64,000 nucleotides of DNA, taken from assembly GCA_039105265.1 (NCBI GenBank), contig JAPFFF010000031.1:1240001-1304000 (forward strand), in the 5' to 3' direction. The notes under the pieces are model-generated. The model saw only the letters and a list, made by a program, of their open reading frames with translations. It was not told the origin of the DNA and ran no database searches. Position numbers and translations under genes: made by a program. Source of the stretch: Tritrichomonas musculus (taxonomy: Eukaryota > Parabasalia > Tritrichomonadida > Tritrichomonadidae). This document shows positions 52,638 through 63,280 of the stretch, one piece after another (position 1 is the first letter of the stretch; the number at the start of each line of letters is the position of its first letter).

Positions 52638-55600
52638 TTATATTCTTATTCCAAATCCTTCATAAAATAAATCTGTTATATTTTTCATCATATTTTCTTG
52701 ATCTTTCCTTAGTTTATTTTCTTTTTTATTCTTTTCAAATGCTATTGAGGAAAGATAAGGCTTAAAAAAGAAGTTATATGCATAATCTATTGTTTTGCAT
52801 TGTTCATAAATAAAATTATAAGAATCATTATTTTTCAAATTATTCTGAGCAATCATCTTATCTATTTGTGATACTAACTCCTCATTCTCATTTGAATTTT
52901 CTCCATTTTTTTCAATGAGATTAATAACTTTGTCACTTCTGTATTTTGCCAATAAGACTAAGCAAAGAAGTTCTTTAGATGGCTGGAAACCTTTTTTGGC
53001 TGAGTTACATAATAATGAAATCGATTCGTCAATGTTTTGTTTGACATCTTCGCCATAGAAATAAATTTTGGCTAAATTATACATTGCTAATTTGTCATTT
53101 TTTTGTTTTATTGCTTCTTTAAGCAAATCAATTGCATAAGCAATATTCTTTTCAACGCCGTAGCCATTTTTATAAATAAGAGAAAGATTGTTTTTAGCAT
53201 ATTGATTATTCATTGATGAGTCTTCTTTGTAATAATGAATGGCTTTTTCAATATCTTGCTCAATTGCATTTCCTTCGAAATAAATGACTCCTAACAGAAA
53301 ATTTGAATTTTCACAAAAAGTTTTTGCTGCCATAGAAAGATAGTAAATCGACTTTGAAATGTTTGAAAGAAATGTTTTTCTATTATATTCTCCATAAAAA
53401 ATATTTCCTAGCACATATTGAGAAGCTTTTATATTTCGGTTTGCTGAAAGCTGCAAGTAATAAATTGCTTTATTAATGTTTTGAGATTTATGTCGACCGT
53501 TTAAATAAATAAGTCCTAAATAATATTGTGATTTTGGATTGTTTTGATTTGCTGAAAGTGAAAAATAGTTAAATGCTTTAGCAATATCATCTCTACGATA
53601 ATAAATTTGGCCTAGTAAATACTGGGCATCTGAATTGTTTTGTTCGCTTGAAAGTGTTAAAAAATAAATTGCTTTGTTAATGTCCTGTGGAACATATTTC
53701 CCTTCATAATATATATAACCAAGGTAATAGTATGATTTTGAACTTTTTGATTGCGAAAAACATTTAATTGCAAGATTTACATCACGAGGAACATAAATGC
53801 CTTCATAATAAATATAGCCAATACAAAACAATGAATGCAAATTATTATGTTTTGCTGAATTAACATCTCTTTGTACAAATTTCCCTTGATAATAAATAAC
53901 TCCTAGAATATGTTGTGAATCAGAATCATATTTAGCTGAAATATTCAAATAATATAATGCTTTATTAACGTCTTGTTTAACATAATTTCCTAACAAATAT
54001 ATTAGAGCTAAATGTTGCATTGCATTATAGTTGTTTTGATTTGCTGCTAAAGTTAAATAATTAATCGCTTTCTGCATATCTCGATCCACTGTTTTTCCAT
54101 CTGAAAAAATAATTCCCAGTTTATATTGTGACCAATGATAATTTTGTTTTGCAGCCAAAGTAAAATAATGAATAGCTTTATTAATATTTCTCATTCCATA
54201 TTTTAATTCATAAAATATCAAGCCAAGATAATGTTGAGCTTCTTTGAAATTTGAATTTGCTGAGAGAGTAAAATAATTAATTGCTTTGTTGATATCTCGA
54301 GGAACATGAATCCCATCAATATAGAATTTTCCTATCCAAAATTGTGCCTTTGGATTATTTTGATTAGCTGCAAGCAGATAATATTTTATTCCTTTTTCAA
54401 AGTCTTCATATTCATCACAATAAATTGATCCGAGTAAATATTGTGATTCACTATGATTTTGATTTACAGCTAGTTCAAAATATTTAATTGCTTTTTTATA
54501 GTCGCAACTAATGAATTTTTCATCATAATAAATCAATCCCATGTAATATTGTGCTATTGCTTCATTCTGTTCCGCTGCCAATGATAAATAATGATAAGCC
54601 AAATCAAAGTTACTTTTAACACCTCTTCCATCATAATAAATTATTCCCAAAAAATATTGAGCTTCATAATTATTAGAATCTGCAGAAAGTTTAAAATAAT
54701 TGATTGCTTTATTAATATCGCGGTACTCAATTGGTCCATTAAAATAAAGTGTTCCAAGACTAAATTGTGCTGATGGATAATTCTGATTTGCTACTAACGT
54801 TAAATAATAAATTGCTTTCTCTATGTCTTGAGTGATAATTTTTCCATCTAGGTAATAAACACCAAGATCATTCTGAGCAACCTGATTATTTAAATCCGAA
54901 GCAAGTTTTAAATAATAAAAAGATTTTTGAATATCTTTTTTAACATATGTATCTTTTGTATATATAAAGCCTAAGTGTTGTAGTGCACAAGAATTAACCT
55001 GATCTGCTGATTCTTTCAAAAATCGAATTCCTTTGTTTATGTCTTGAGATAAATCAATTCCTTCTAAATATTTTCTACCAAGAAGATATTGAACTATTGG
55101 ATCATACAAATGATATTTCTGTAAAAAAGATAATAATTTATCTATAAAATAAGTTTTTTCTAATCCATTGTTGATTATATCTTTATCTTTTATATATTTA
55201 ATTGTTAATTTTTAAGTTGTTTTTTGACTTTCATTTGGTATTAAATTTTGTGATATTTGCATGTAAAATGTATTATAAAAATAGATAATCAATTGCGATA
55301 TAGTTGGTCTACTTTTAGGATTATGTTTTGTGCATTTTTCACATATGTATTTTATATTAGTATAATCTTCTGGAAACTCAGAAAAAAGGTTCTTTAAAGA
55401 ATTTTCATCATTTGTTTGATAAACTGGATCTTTTTCAAAGATTATAAAATATATAATCAACCCTAATGAATAAATATCTGCTTCATATGATATGTCATTT
55501 ATTTCTCCAATTTCAGGTGCTAAATAATAATGATCAAAATTCTTTGTTGTTTCATTGTTAGGATCAATCGAAGACTTTTTTAACATTCGATCAAAGTCAA

Positions 55601-56579
55601 TTAAAACAACAGTTTTATTATGATCAAGAATTATATTATTTGGCTTTAAATCTCTATAAATCAACTTATTGTGATGAAGGTATTCAAATATAATCATTAT
55701 TTCAAATATTATTTCAAGTTTTTTATTGATTTCAAAATGCAACAATTTAATATATGAAAGTTAACGTCCATATATGAATTCCATCATCAAACAATAATTA
55801 TTTTTGTCTTTTTTCATTCCGTAATATGAAGGTAATAAAGGAAACTGTAGTTCTTTATAATTGTCATCTTCTCTTCTACATTTTACTAAATCAGATTTAG
55901 CAAAATACTTTACAACAAAAAATTCTTCTCTTTCAATATGGTAAAACAAATAGACTTGAGTTTGACTTCCAGAATCGAGATAATTCAATCTGCAGACTTG
56001 ATCTTCATTTAATTCAATTTCTTTTATTTGAGAATGATTAACTTGATTGAATTTATCAATTCTGTCAATTTTAAATTTATTAAAGCTCTTTTGAAGAAAA
56101 TACGCACATAGACAAAATGTCACTTTTTTCCATATTTTTTGCATTTCATTTGAAAATTGATTTTTTGATTCAAATCTTTTTGAAAAAGTTTTTATATGAT
56201 CAATTAATTGATTTTGAAAATAACTATCTTCATCCTTTTGCTTGTATTCATGAAAAATATCATCTAAATCGTTTGTTAACGTGATGATCGTTGCCTTTTC
56301 AGCTTTGCTTTTATTTAAAAAAATCGAAAGTAGCCGAAAATCTTTTTCAGATATTACCAATATCGTTTTTTCAAAAATAATAAAGATGTTCTGATCATTT
56401 TTTGCAGTAATTATTACTTTGGACACGTTTTCTTTTTGATTGATTATTTGTTCGTTATGATTATCGTTTGTAATATAAAAGAATAAAAAGTATTGAAGTT
56501 TTTGATCAAGGTATTGATTGTATAATTCGATTTTATGCTCATTAAAAGTGTTTTGAAATAGCTCAAAGTGGTTTTGCAT
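52638..56579 (-). pseudogene. Sel1-repeat protein kinase, paralogue of 42775, with two in-frame TAA codons
   Basis: One frame of 1314 codons from the ATG at 56579 to the stop at 52638 is interrupted only by TAA at 55761-55763 and 55212-55214. The order equals that of the gene at 42775: an N-terminal domain (ELFQNTFNEHKIELYNQYLD), a kinase lobe (FFVVKYFAKSD, LIYRDLKPNNIIL, VLIDFDRML, YLAPEIGE), then about 20 Sel1-like repeats. The same DFG to DFD change is present. Sequence on both sides of each stop remains aligned and undamaged, with no frameshift. This is a very young pseudogene, or else a gene using readthrough. A TCACA initiator-like element remains 7 nt upstream of the ATG. Confidence 0.85.
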
Positions 56580-56586
56580 TCAAAAT

Positions 56587-56591
56587 TGTGA
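56587..56591 (-). promoter_or_regulatory. Possible initiator (TCACA)
   Basis: TCACA on the minus strand, 7 nt before the ATG, matches the Inr core TCA(C/T)(A/T) in sequence and distance. It could be chance. Confidence 0.35.
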
Positions 56592-56843
56592 ATTTGAAAT
56601 AAAATTCTGTATAAGACAATTGAAAATATTGGGTTTTAAATACGATTTTATTCGAAGAAATCGCATTTTACTTTCAAAAACAAATATATTTATATAATTA
56701 TTAATAAACATTATCGGAAAATATATGTAAAATTTATCATAAACTAATTTATTAAATAAGATATTTTGATTTATTCATCATTTATTTTTATTTTTTTATA
56801 AAAAAAAAAAAAAGAAAAAAAGAAAAAAAGAAAATAAAAGCAC
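56592..56843. other. Upstream region of the broken Sel1-kinase gene
   Basis: AT-rich and non-coding, with A-rich (AAAG)n-like sequence near 56800-56840. Confidence 0.45.
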
Positions 56844-56847
56844 TTAA

Positions 56848-57087
56848 GGTACAAATCCGGTACATTATTTTTTGAATAGGATAACGTTTATTATTTGAAT
56901 AGTTGCATGTCTCTGAAAAAGTTTAAATTGACTAGGTTTGTTTTTGACACTTATTTTACAATTTAAATAAACATTATGACATGTTATATGAAATGGATGA
57001 AAATAATCGTTTTTTATTTAACATGTCATCTTATTCTTTGAGAATGACAAAAAAAATTGCGGTTACTAAACGTACTGGATTTGTACC
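56848..57087. mobile_element. 240-bp TIR element bordered by TTAA
   Basis: The ends are GGTACAAATCCGGTACATT and, from the right, GGTACAAATCCAGTACGTT. TTAA stands at 56844-56847 and 57088-57091. The border can be read as a TA (Tc1/mariner) or TTAA (piggyBac-type) target duplication. It is non-coding, so a MITE. Confidence 0.75.
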
Positions 57088-57202
57088 TTAAGCTATTTTA
57101 AATATAGAATTTGATTAAAAATCAATTGATTGATAATGTCTATTTTTATATATTTAAATTAAATTCTTCATAGTAATTATCAATTTTTATATTATTGTTT
57201 AA

Positions 57203-57533
57203 GGGACCACTATCAAATTCTGTGTTGAAAATTCTATGAGTTATCACAAAATTAATTGACTTAAAAAAAATTATTTCTTGAGTATTTTTGCTATATTTTG
57301 GTATATATAAATTATATAAATTATATATCATTTATTTCTATTCTTCTTTTAAGCCTATTCCCTTTTTTCAATAAAAATTTAAAAGTTGAAAGGATGTAAA
57401 AATTTTACAAAAATGATCGGAATGGTGAAATTTTAAAGTTTTAAACTTTTTCCGAAATAATAACCATTGAATTTTATTTTCTATGAGTTTTTTCAATATT
57501 GAAATGTTTACAAAAAAATATGATAGTGGTCCC
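57203..57533. mobile_element. 331-bp TIR element bordered by TTAA
   Basis: The ends are GGGACCACTATCA at both sides in inverse orientation, with TTAA at 57199-57202 and 57534-57537. The interior is AT-rich without coding. The left terminus recurs alone at 47610-47631. As with the neighbour at 56848, TA or TTAA duplication is possible. Confidence 0.75.
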
Positions 57534-57631
57534 TTAAATAAAAAAATCATTCATTATATATATATATATATATTACTTTTCATTATATTGAAAATTGGTA
57601 TCTGAGGATTTGACATAGATCATTTTCTAAA

Positions 57632-58618
57632 TAAACCTTCGAAAGGTCACCCTAAAATATTAACCTGACCACAAATTTTTTTTTTGGGTCACTACCCAAA
57701 AAAAAATGAAGCGTTCGCGTTTGACCCTTTTATTTCTAGTGTATTTTTTGGATTATTTTTTATAAAACCATGTTCTATAATTAATTTTTTATTGATTCAT
57801 GTATTTTTTTAAAGTGAATTTTGATTTTAGAAAACAAAATTTTATGATATGACTTGTTATATGAAATACTTTAAATTTTATTTAGAAAAGACTTTTTTAT
57901 TTGAAAATCAAGTAAAAGTTTGTCAAAACAGGATAATCTTTTAAAATCTGAAATAGTTATTAATATATCTTAATATTGTATTCAAACATGAAGTAAAAGA
58001 AAGAAATGCCAATATTTTTTAATTATATAAGTGATTAGTAACATTAATTAATAGCAAAATGAACTAAAATGCATAGTATAAACTATGAAAAAAAGATAAA
58101 AAATATAAAACAAGTAAATGAATAGTTTGTATTATTTTAAATTTGTAGATTTCAAAGCTTAATATAAAAAAATATTACGTAACTTAAATTTATGTATAAT
58201 TTCTCTTTTCAATAGTCATCTAAACAATAAATTAACTGACAATGAAAATCAGAAAAAAATATGATACAAAAAAAAATCAATTAACTTTCAAGAAAAAAGG
58301 TTTTCTGATATTAAAAATTGCAATTAAATAGAATAATAGAGAAAATAATTTCAAAAAACAATTTTAGAGAAAATTATCAGAAGCATTATTCTAATGAAAT
58401 AAAAATTTTTATTAAAAAGGATTAAAAAGCTTGTAAATTTTTTAATAAACCTTTTTTTATATAAATATTTATTCCACATTTTGAGATAAATGAATTTTAA
58501 AAATTTCGGGTCAAAAACCGCTTCGGGTAGGCGGTAATTTGCGACCCCTGGTCAAAATATACCTAAAATTTTTGACCCGATTGAAAATGGGTAAATCGGG
58601 TACCCCTTACAAGGTCTA
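57632..58618. mobile_element. 987-bp hAT-like TIR element
   Basis: The left end TAAACCTTCGAAAGG and, from the right, TAGACCTTGTAAGGGG are imperfect inverted repeats. The 8-bp direct repeat TTTCTAAA flanks it at 57624-57631 and 58619-58626. Subterminal GGGTACCCGATTTACCC and GGGTCAAAAA motifs resemble those of many hAT elements. No transposase is seen. Confidence 0.65.
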
Positions 58619-58626
58619 TTTCTAAA

Positions 58627-59690
58627 TAAACATTTTAAAAAAAAATGTAATAAATATTATTAATTTTCAACTTAAATATAGAACTTAGGGAAAATATAAA
58701 ATCATATTAAGTATTTATGAAATGAAAAAGCACATTTATCACAAATTAATGTTAATAAAAAAAAAATTTAGAATACAAATTATAATATGTTCATATAAAA
58801 CATGTCCTGTAAGTATTTGTTTTGGTAATCGTTCAATATATGCACTCATTATTATAAAGAATCATTTAATTTGTTTTTCCAAAAACAATATTAGAAATGA
58901 TAAAGAATATCCACCAAAATATTTATACTTTGATGGATTATATATGCGTGTTAATCATCAGAAAGGCTATTTTTTGATTTAAAAAATTAAATGTTGATTT
59001 GTGCCAAAGATTCAATGATATTTTATGACAAAACAATTTCTTTTCTTGCAACTTTCAATATTAATTTTATAGATAAATTCAACAATAAAAATTATATAGT
59101 ATTTGTGAAAGAATTTACATTATGATATTAATTATTTCTTTAAATGCAACTTTCGAAATGAAACATTTTTTCATGTTTTTAATATATGCATATATTTTAA
59201 ATGATTTCTTTTCAGCCTCTTAAAGTTCAAATCTTTTTATAAAAAACGCCAGCACAGTTTATAAAATATTAAATATTTATATATCTTTAAGATATTTCTA
59301 AATTTGTTTGTTTAATTTTTTATCCTCTTTTTTAAGTTATTATCTCATTTACAGATCAGAATTTGGTAAATCTATTATTAGGAAATAAAATATAATATTT
59401 TAATGACAATTTTCATTTATATATAAAAGAGAAATTATATTTTTTACTTTATATTCATTATTTTGAGTTGCCATGTTGAATTGCATCTTAATTTAGCTGA
59501 TATAAAATATAATTATTTTTTAAATTCTGGTTTTCAAAGGATTGGAAACATGTTTCATTTGACATATCAATATATTGGTATACATAAACGTTTTTAGTTT
59601 TACTTTGAAATTAAAAAAAAAAGGAAATTAAGATTTTAGAAAAACTTTTCGTATTATTTAGAAATATTTCTAAAATCTTTTTGAGACAAT
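58627..59690. other. Non-coding region
   Basis: No supported gene. An open frame of 86 codons at 58722-58982 has no family resemblance and an AT-driven composition; it is not called. Confidence 0.45.
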
Positions 59691-59760
59691 TTTTCTGATT
59701 GACAATTCAAAAACTAGTTCTACTTTTTTCTGATTGACAATTCAAAAAACTAGTTCTAAT
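59691..59760. repeat. 35-bp tandem repeat, 2 copies
   Basis: TTCTGATTGACAATTCAAAA recurs with period 35, with near-perfect copies. It lies just upstream of the DUF3447 relic. Confidence 0.75.
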
Positions 59761-59770
59761 CTTTTGCTGA

Positions 59771-60076
59771 TCAAAAGATGATAATATATCATTTGAGCAA
59801 ATTTTAAATGAATCAATCAAATGTCATCATATTGATGTTGCAAATTATATCCTAAATAATTATTTACAAAATGAAAACGAAAATGAATTCTCAAAAAAAA
59901 TATTAATTGATAACCTAAAATATTACAATTTCACTTTTATGCAATCTAATATTGAAGATGAAACTTCATTTTGCTATTTATGTAAGAATGATAATTTTTT
60001 ACTTGTTTTTCTTCTTTTAAATAATACAGATATTGATATAAATACGAAATTATTTTTATATAAAATTACTTCTTAA
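59771..60076 (+). pseudogene. DUF3447 gene relic
   Basis: An open stretch of 101 codons without ATG reads SFEQILNESIKCHHIDVANY and ends in an ankyrin-like FLLVFLLLNNTDIDI followed by TAA. It aligns with the ESIKCHHNDVSNYV region and C-terminal part of the protein at 26011. The 5' two-thirds are missing. Confidence 0.7.
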
Positions 60077-60083
60077 AAATGAT

Positions 60084-60095
60084 AAACTTTTTGAA
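60084..60095 (+). promoter_or_regulatory. AAACTTTTTGAA box upstream of the RCC1-kinase gene
   Basis: Same 12-mer as before the HECT gene, here 36 nt before the ATG. The larger spacing weakens the case. Confidence 0.3.
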
Positions 60096-60131
60096 AAGTA
60101 TTTCTGAATTTAAAATAAACGTTTATATTGA

Positions 60132-62381
60132 ATGAAGGTTTGTGGATATAACAGATATTCTACCCTTATAGAAAAATCAAACAAGAAAAATTCAGAAGGA
60201 ACTCCATTCATCTGTCCTCCCTGTGACTCCCATCTCAACATTTCTTCCCTTTCTTGCTTTTCAACATGCGATGATCACACGATATGGATCACCAAAGAAA
60301 GCCAATTATATGCAATCGGTTACAATAAAGATGGGCGAATCCTTGGAACACATAAGAAAGAAATTATCAAGAAAGGCCACCGAATTGATCTTAAAGATAA
60401 AGAAGGTCAGCCTTGCCAACCCATTTCAGCTGTTTGTGGTCTTTATTTTACTGTATACCTTATTTCTAGTTCAAGTTCCCAGTACAACCAGCTTCTATAT
60501 TGCCATTGTGATCACAAATCAGGTACCCCAGTTTTTGTGAGCATAATTGGTCGCAACCCAATTTATCTTTTTGGCGGCTGCTACAGTGTAGCAGTAGTTG
60601 ATACAGAAGGATCGATATTTTATATGACACACGGAGACATGATGACAGGAAAAGAAGAAATGACACAGCTTGATCTTCCATTTAATGAGAAGCCAGTCAG
60701 CATCGCCTGCTGCAAGTCATATGTCATTGCATCTAGCCAGAGTTGCCGTGCCTTCTGTGCAAATGTTGCATGCTTTGAAGAGACTGGCCAGGACGTTGCA
60801 TTTGAAGTATTGGAAGAACTTGAAGGCAAAGAAGTCATCGAAGTGTCCGGCATAAATAATCACGTTCTTGCTGTTTGCAAAAACGGACGTGTCTTTGTCC
60901 GCGGAGAAAGTATCTCTGCTAAACTTGGGCTTGGGAAAGGAAGATCATCAGAACTGGAATTCACAGAAATTACAGCCTTGCAACATAAAATCGTTTCTGC
61001 TTCGGCTGGCGGTCGTCATTCGCTCTTCATCACGCCAGAAGGGAAGGTCCTCGCGTGTGGAGCCAGCAATTTTGGCGAACTCTTCAACGCAGAACGAGGA
61101 AAGGACGTTTACACACCAGCTGAGACAACAATCAGCAGCGGCGCCACAGCCTGCATTACAGGAGACATTGTTTCAATTGCTTTCATTGAAACAGAACTGC
61201 CGATAAACTCGCCAAACAGGAGAATCAAAGAGAAAGTGGCAGAAACAACAGGAGATGAAGTTCTTCTGCTGAAGGAAGAGATTGCAGCGCTCAAAGAGGA
61301 GAACTCAAAGCTTAAAACAGAGAACACAAAGCAGAAAAAAGAGAACTCAAGGCTTAAAGAAGAGAACTCAAAGCAAAAAGAAGAGAACGAGAAACTTCGG
61401 CAACAAGTTTCAGCCAGCTCACAACCGACACCTTCAATATTTGGCCTGAAGATTCTTGATGAGAGTACAATCGAGAGCCTTGAGCGTTGCAACGAAGTTG
61501 GTTCAGGAGGTGGCGGTCGTGTCTACAAAGTCTACAAGAAGGAAGCTTACGCGTTGAAGGAGATGAATATCAGCGAAGAAGCCCAAGGAAACTTTCGCCG
61601 TTTTCTCTGTGAGTGCGAGCTTCTGTGCATGCTCGACCACCCGAACATTGAGAAGACGCTCGGCATCTACATGGGAGACGAGTATCGTCGTCCTTGCATT
61701 CTGCTTGAGTTCTGTGTGAAGAACCTTGAGACAGCTGTGAAGACGAAGTCTTTGACAGAAGTCGATGTCGTCTTCACTCTCTACCAGATTGCCGAAGGAA
61801 TGAAGTACGTCCATGCGAAAGGAGTCATCCATCGCGACCTGAAGCCATCGAACATCCTGTTTGGAAGCGACGGAACCGTCAAGATCAGCGACTTCGGCAT
61901 TGCGAAGTTGATGACGGCCGAAGAACAGTCGATGACGCGTGGTGCTGGCACGCAGAAGTTCATGGCGCCCGAGATCATCGATGAGAGCGACTTTTACGAC
62001 GAGAAAGTCGACGTTTACTCGTTTGGCGTGCTTGCATTCTTCGTGCTGAGCGGCGGAGAGATGCCGAGGATAAAGATAAGCGAAATCCTCGCCGGAAAGA
62101 AGGCAACGATGCCGCCTTCTTTCACAGAATTTGCAAAGGGACTGATCAGCAGCTGCTGGAACTTCAATGCAAAAGACCGCCCAAGCTTCAGTGACATCGT
62201 TGCATTGATTGAGAAGAATTCAGGAAATTTGGTCAGCCTGGACAAACAGTCAGAAAAGAAGGCACTGATGGCGATGATCACTCAGCACAAGGCAAAGATT
62301 CCTCAATATGAGGCTTCATCAAAGGCAACAAGTTCTACAGAAAAGAAGCAATCAAAGCTTCCTCCATTAGGCAAAAAGTGA
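60132..62381 (+). CDS. RCC1 / coiled-coil / TKL-type protein kinase, 749 aa
   Basis: Residues 1 to about 365 form RCC1-like propeller repeats (NHVLAVCKNGRVFVRGE, GGRHSLFITPEGKVLACGAS). Residues of about 375-435 are a coiled coil of near-perfect KEENSKLK-type heptads. Residues of about 450-710 are a complete kinase: GSGGGGRVYKV loop, K476 in ALKEM, VIHRDLKPSN with D569, DFG at 587-589, and MAPEIIDE. The catalytic set is intact, so it should be active, probably on Ser/Thr. The RCC1 part may sense a GTPase or membrane partner; that is inference. The kinase half is markedly GC-rich with biased codons, suggesting high expression. Broken relatives of its RCC1 and coiled-coil parts lie at 4558-5726 and 10229-11397. 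Confidence 0.95.
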   Translation: MKVCGYNRYSTLIEKSNKKNSEGTPFICPPCDSHLNISSLSCFSTCDDHTIWITKESQLYAIGYNKDGRILGTHKKEIIKKGHRIDLKDKEGQPCQPISAVCGLYFTVYLISSSSSQYNQLLYCHCDHKSGTPVFVSIIGRNPIYLFGGCYSVAVVDTEGSIFYMTHGDMMTGKEEMTQLDLPFNEKPVSIACCKSYVIASSQSCRAFCANVACFEETGQDVAFEVLEELEGKEVIEVSGINNHVLAVCKNGRVFVRGESISAKLGLGKGRSSELEFTEITALQHKIVSASAGGRHSLFITPEGKVLACGASNFGELFNAERGKDVYTPAETTISSGATACITGDIVSIAFIETELPINSPNRRIKEKVAETTGDEVLLLKEEIAALKEENSKLKTENTKQKKENSRLKEENSKQKEENEKLRQQVSASSQPTPSIFGLKILDESTIESLERCNEVGSGGGGRVYKVYKKEAYALKEMNISEEAQGNFRRFLCECELLCMLDHPNIEKTLGIYMGDEYRRPCILLEFCVKNLETAVKTKSLTEVDVVFTLYQIAEGMKYVHAKGVIHRDLKPSNILFGSDGTVKISDFGIAKLMTAEEQSMTRGAGTQKFMAPEIIDESDFYDEKVDVYSFGVLAFFVLSGGEMPRIKISEILAGKKATMPPSFTEFAKGLISSCWNFNAKDRPSFSDIVALIEKNSGNLVSLDKQSEKKALMAMITQHKAKIPQYEASSKATSSTEKKQSKLPPLGKK

Positions 62382-62490
62382 TTTTTTTTTTTTTTTTAGA
62401 GGTAATCAAATTTTCAAATATACATCATAAAGAAATTATTTTAGGTATTTATGTATATTTTCTAATTAAGATACTAATAACAAGCATGCT

Positions 62491-62528
62491 TGTTTTAACA
62501 GGAAGTATTGAAGTGATTAAAAAAAAAA
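62491..62528 (+). repeat. 36-bp copy of BspA coding sequence
   Basis: TGTTTTAACAGGAAGTATTG and the following bases match, in inverse orientation, 23325-23361 within the DUF3447/BspA gene (VLTGSIEVIKK). The identity over this length is beyond chance even in AT-rich DNA. It adjoins the block at 62534. Confidence 0.75.
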
Positions 62529-62533
62529 TTCAA

Positions 62534-62913
62534 TATTTGATCGGCAAAGCTCAGAAAAATTTAAAATTTTTTTTATTTTGAGAAAGTGGGCATATTGACT
62601 TTAAAATATTGATTGATATGGACATTTTGACATTAAAATGTCCACCTATTTAAAGCCTAGCTCAATAATAAAAAAAAATAAAAAGCAGCAAATTAAATCA
62701 AGATAATTTATTGAAAATTTCTTTTGTAATATTTTTAATTTGCTTGAATTTAATAAACTATTGAACTTTTTGATTATCTTCAACCCCATATTGCCAGAAT
62801 AGAACCCAAACATCCCAGCGGAATCATAACTATAAAATCAACGAAAAAAATAACAGCGAATAATAAAGCAGGAATTCCAACTTGATAACAATAGTATTCG
62901 CTAGCATCTCCAT
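62534..62913. repeat. 380-bp duplicate of 46884-47262 (3' end of tetraspanin-like gene)
   Basis: Contains the last 45 or so codons and 3' flank of the tetraspanin-like gene on the minus strand, with slight changes near the C-terminus (SILAIWG in place of SILSIGD). It is a non-functional fragment, joined on the right to unrelated DNA at CATCTCCAT. Confidence 0.9.
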
Positions 62914-62956
62914 AATTGACCTCTCAATTTAGCCTCCAACGGCTTTCAACCGTCCA

Positions 62957-62966
62957 TCACTTCATT
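62957..62966 (+). promoter_or_regulatory. Initiator (TCACTTCATT)
   Basis: Matches the trichomonad Inr (TCACT core plus following TTCATT) and ends 10 nt before the ATG of the 85-aa gene. This is the best initiator in the window. Confidence 0.6.
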
Positions 62967-62976
62967 TAATTCAAGA

Positions 62977-63234
62977 ATGTCTACCTGGCAAGAGCAAGCA
63001 GCTACTGATGGTATCAGCAATACTTATCTCGAGTACTACAAGCTCCGCAATGCATACATTGCAACTGACAATGAGATCTGTCATGAAATCTCATTACTTG
63101 AACAAAGACCATTTTTAACTGATGATGAAGAAGAATATAGACGAAGCTTATATCAACGAATTCAAGAAAATAAAATCGAATTCATGGAAATCGATGATGC
63201 TATTAGTGAGATGGAAGAAATTTTAAATAAATAA
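62977..63234 (+). CDS. Small acidic helical protein, 85 aa
   Basis: Not recognised. The ATG follows a good initiator at the expected distance, which supports a real gene. The protein is acidic and almost entirely helical, with coiled-coil-like C-terminal half (EEYRRSLYQRIQENKIEFME, IDDAISEMEEIL). There is no signal peptide or membrane segment. It could be a small binding partner or tether. The stop TAA is followed closely by TAAA. It is convergent with the small membrane protein gene at 63281-63661. Confidence 0.7.
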   Translation: MSTWQEQAATDGISNTYLEYYKLRNAYIATDNEICHEISLLEQRPFLTDDEEEYRRSLYQRIQENKIEFMEIDDAISEMEEILNK

Positions 63235-63280
63235 ACATATATTTTTTTAATTAATTTTTTTATTTATTTATTTTTTTTTT

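Noticed and set aside
58722-58982. 86-codon plus-strand frame
   Set aside because: AT-driven composition, no initiator, no family features.
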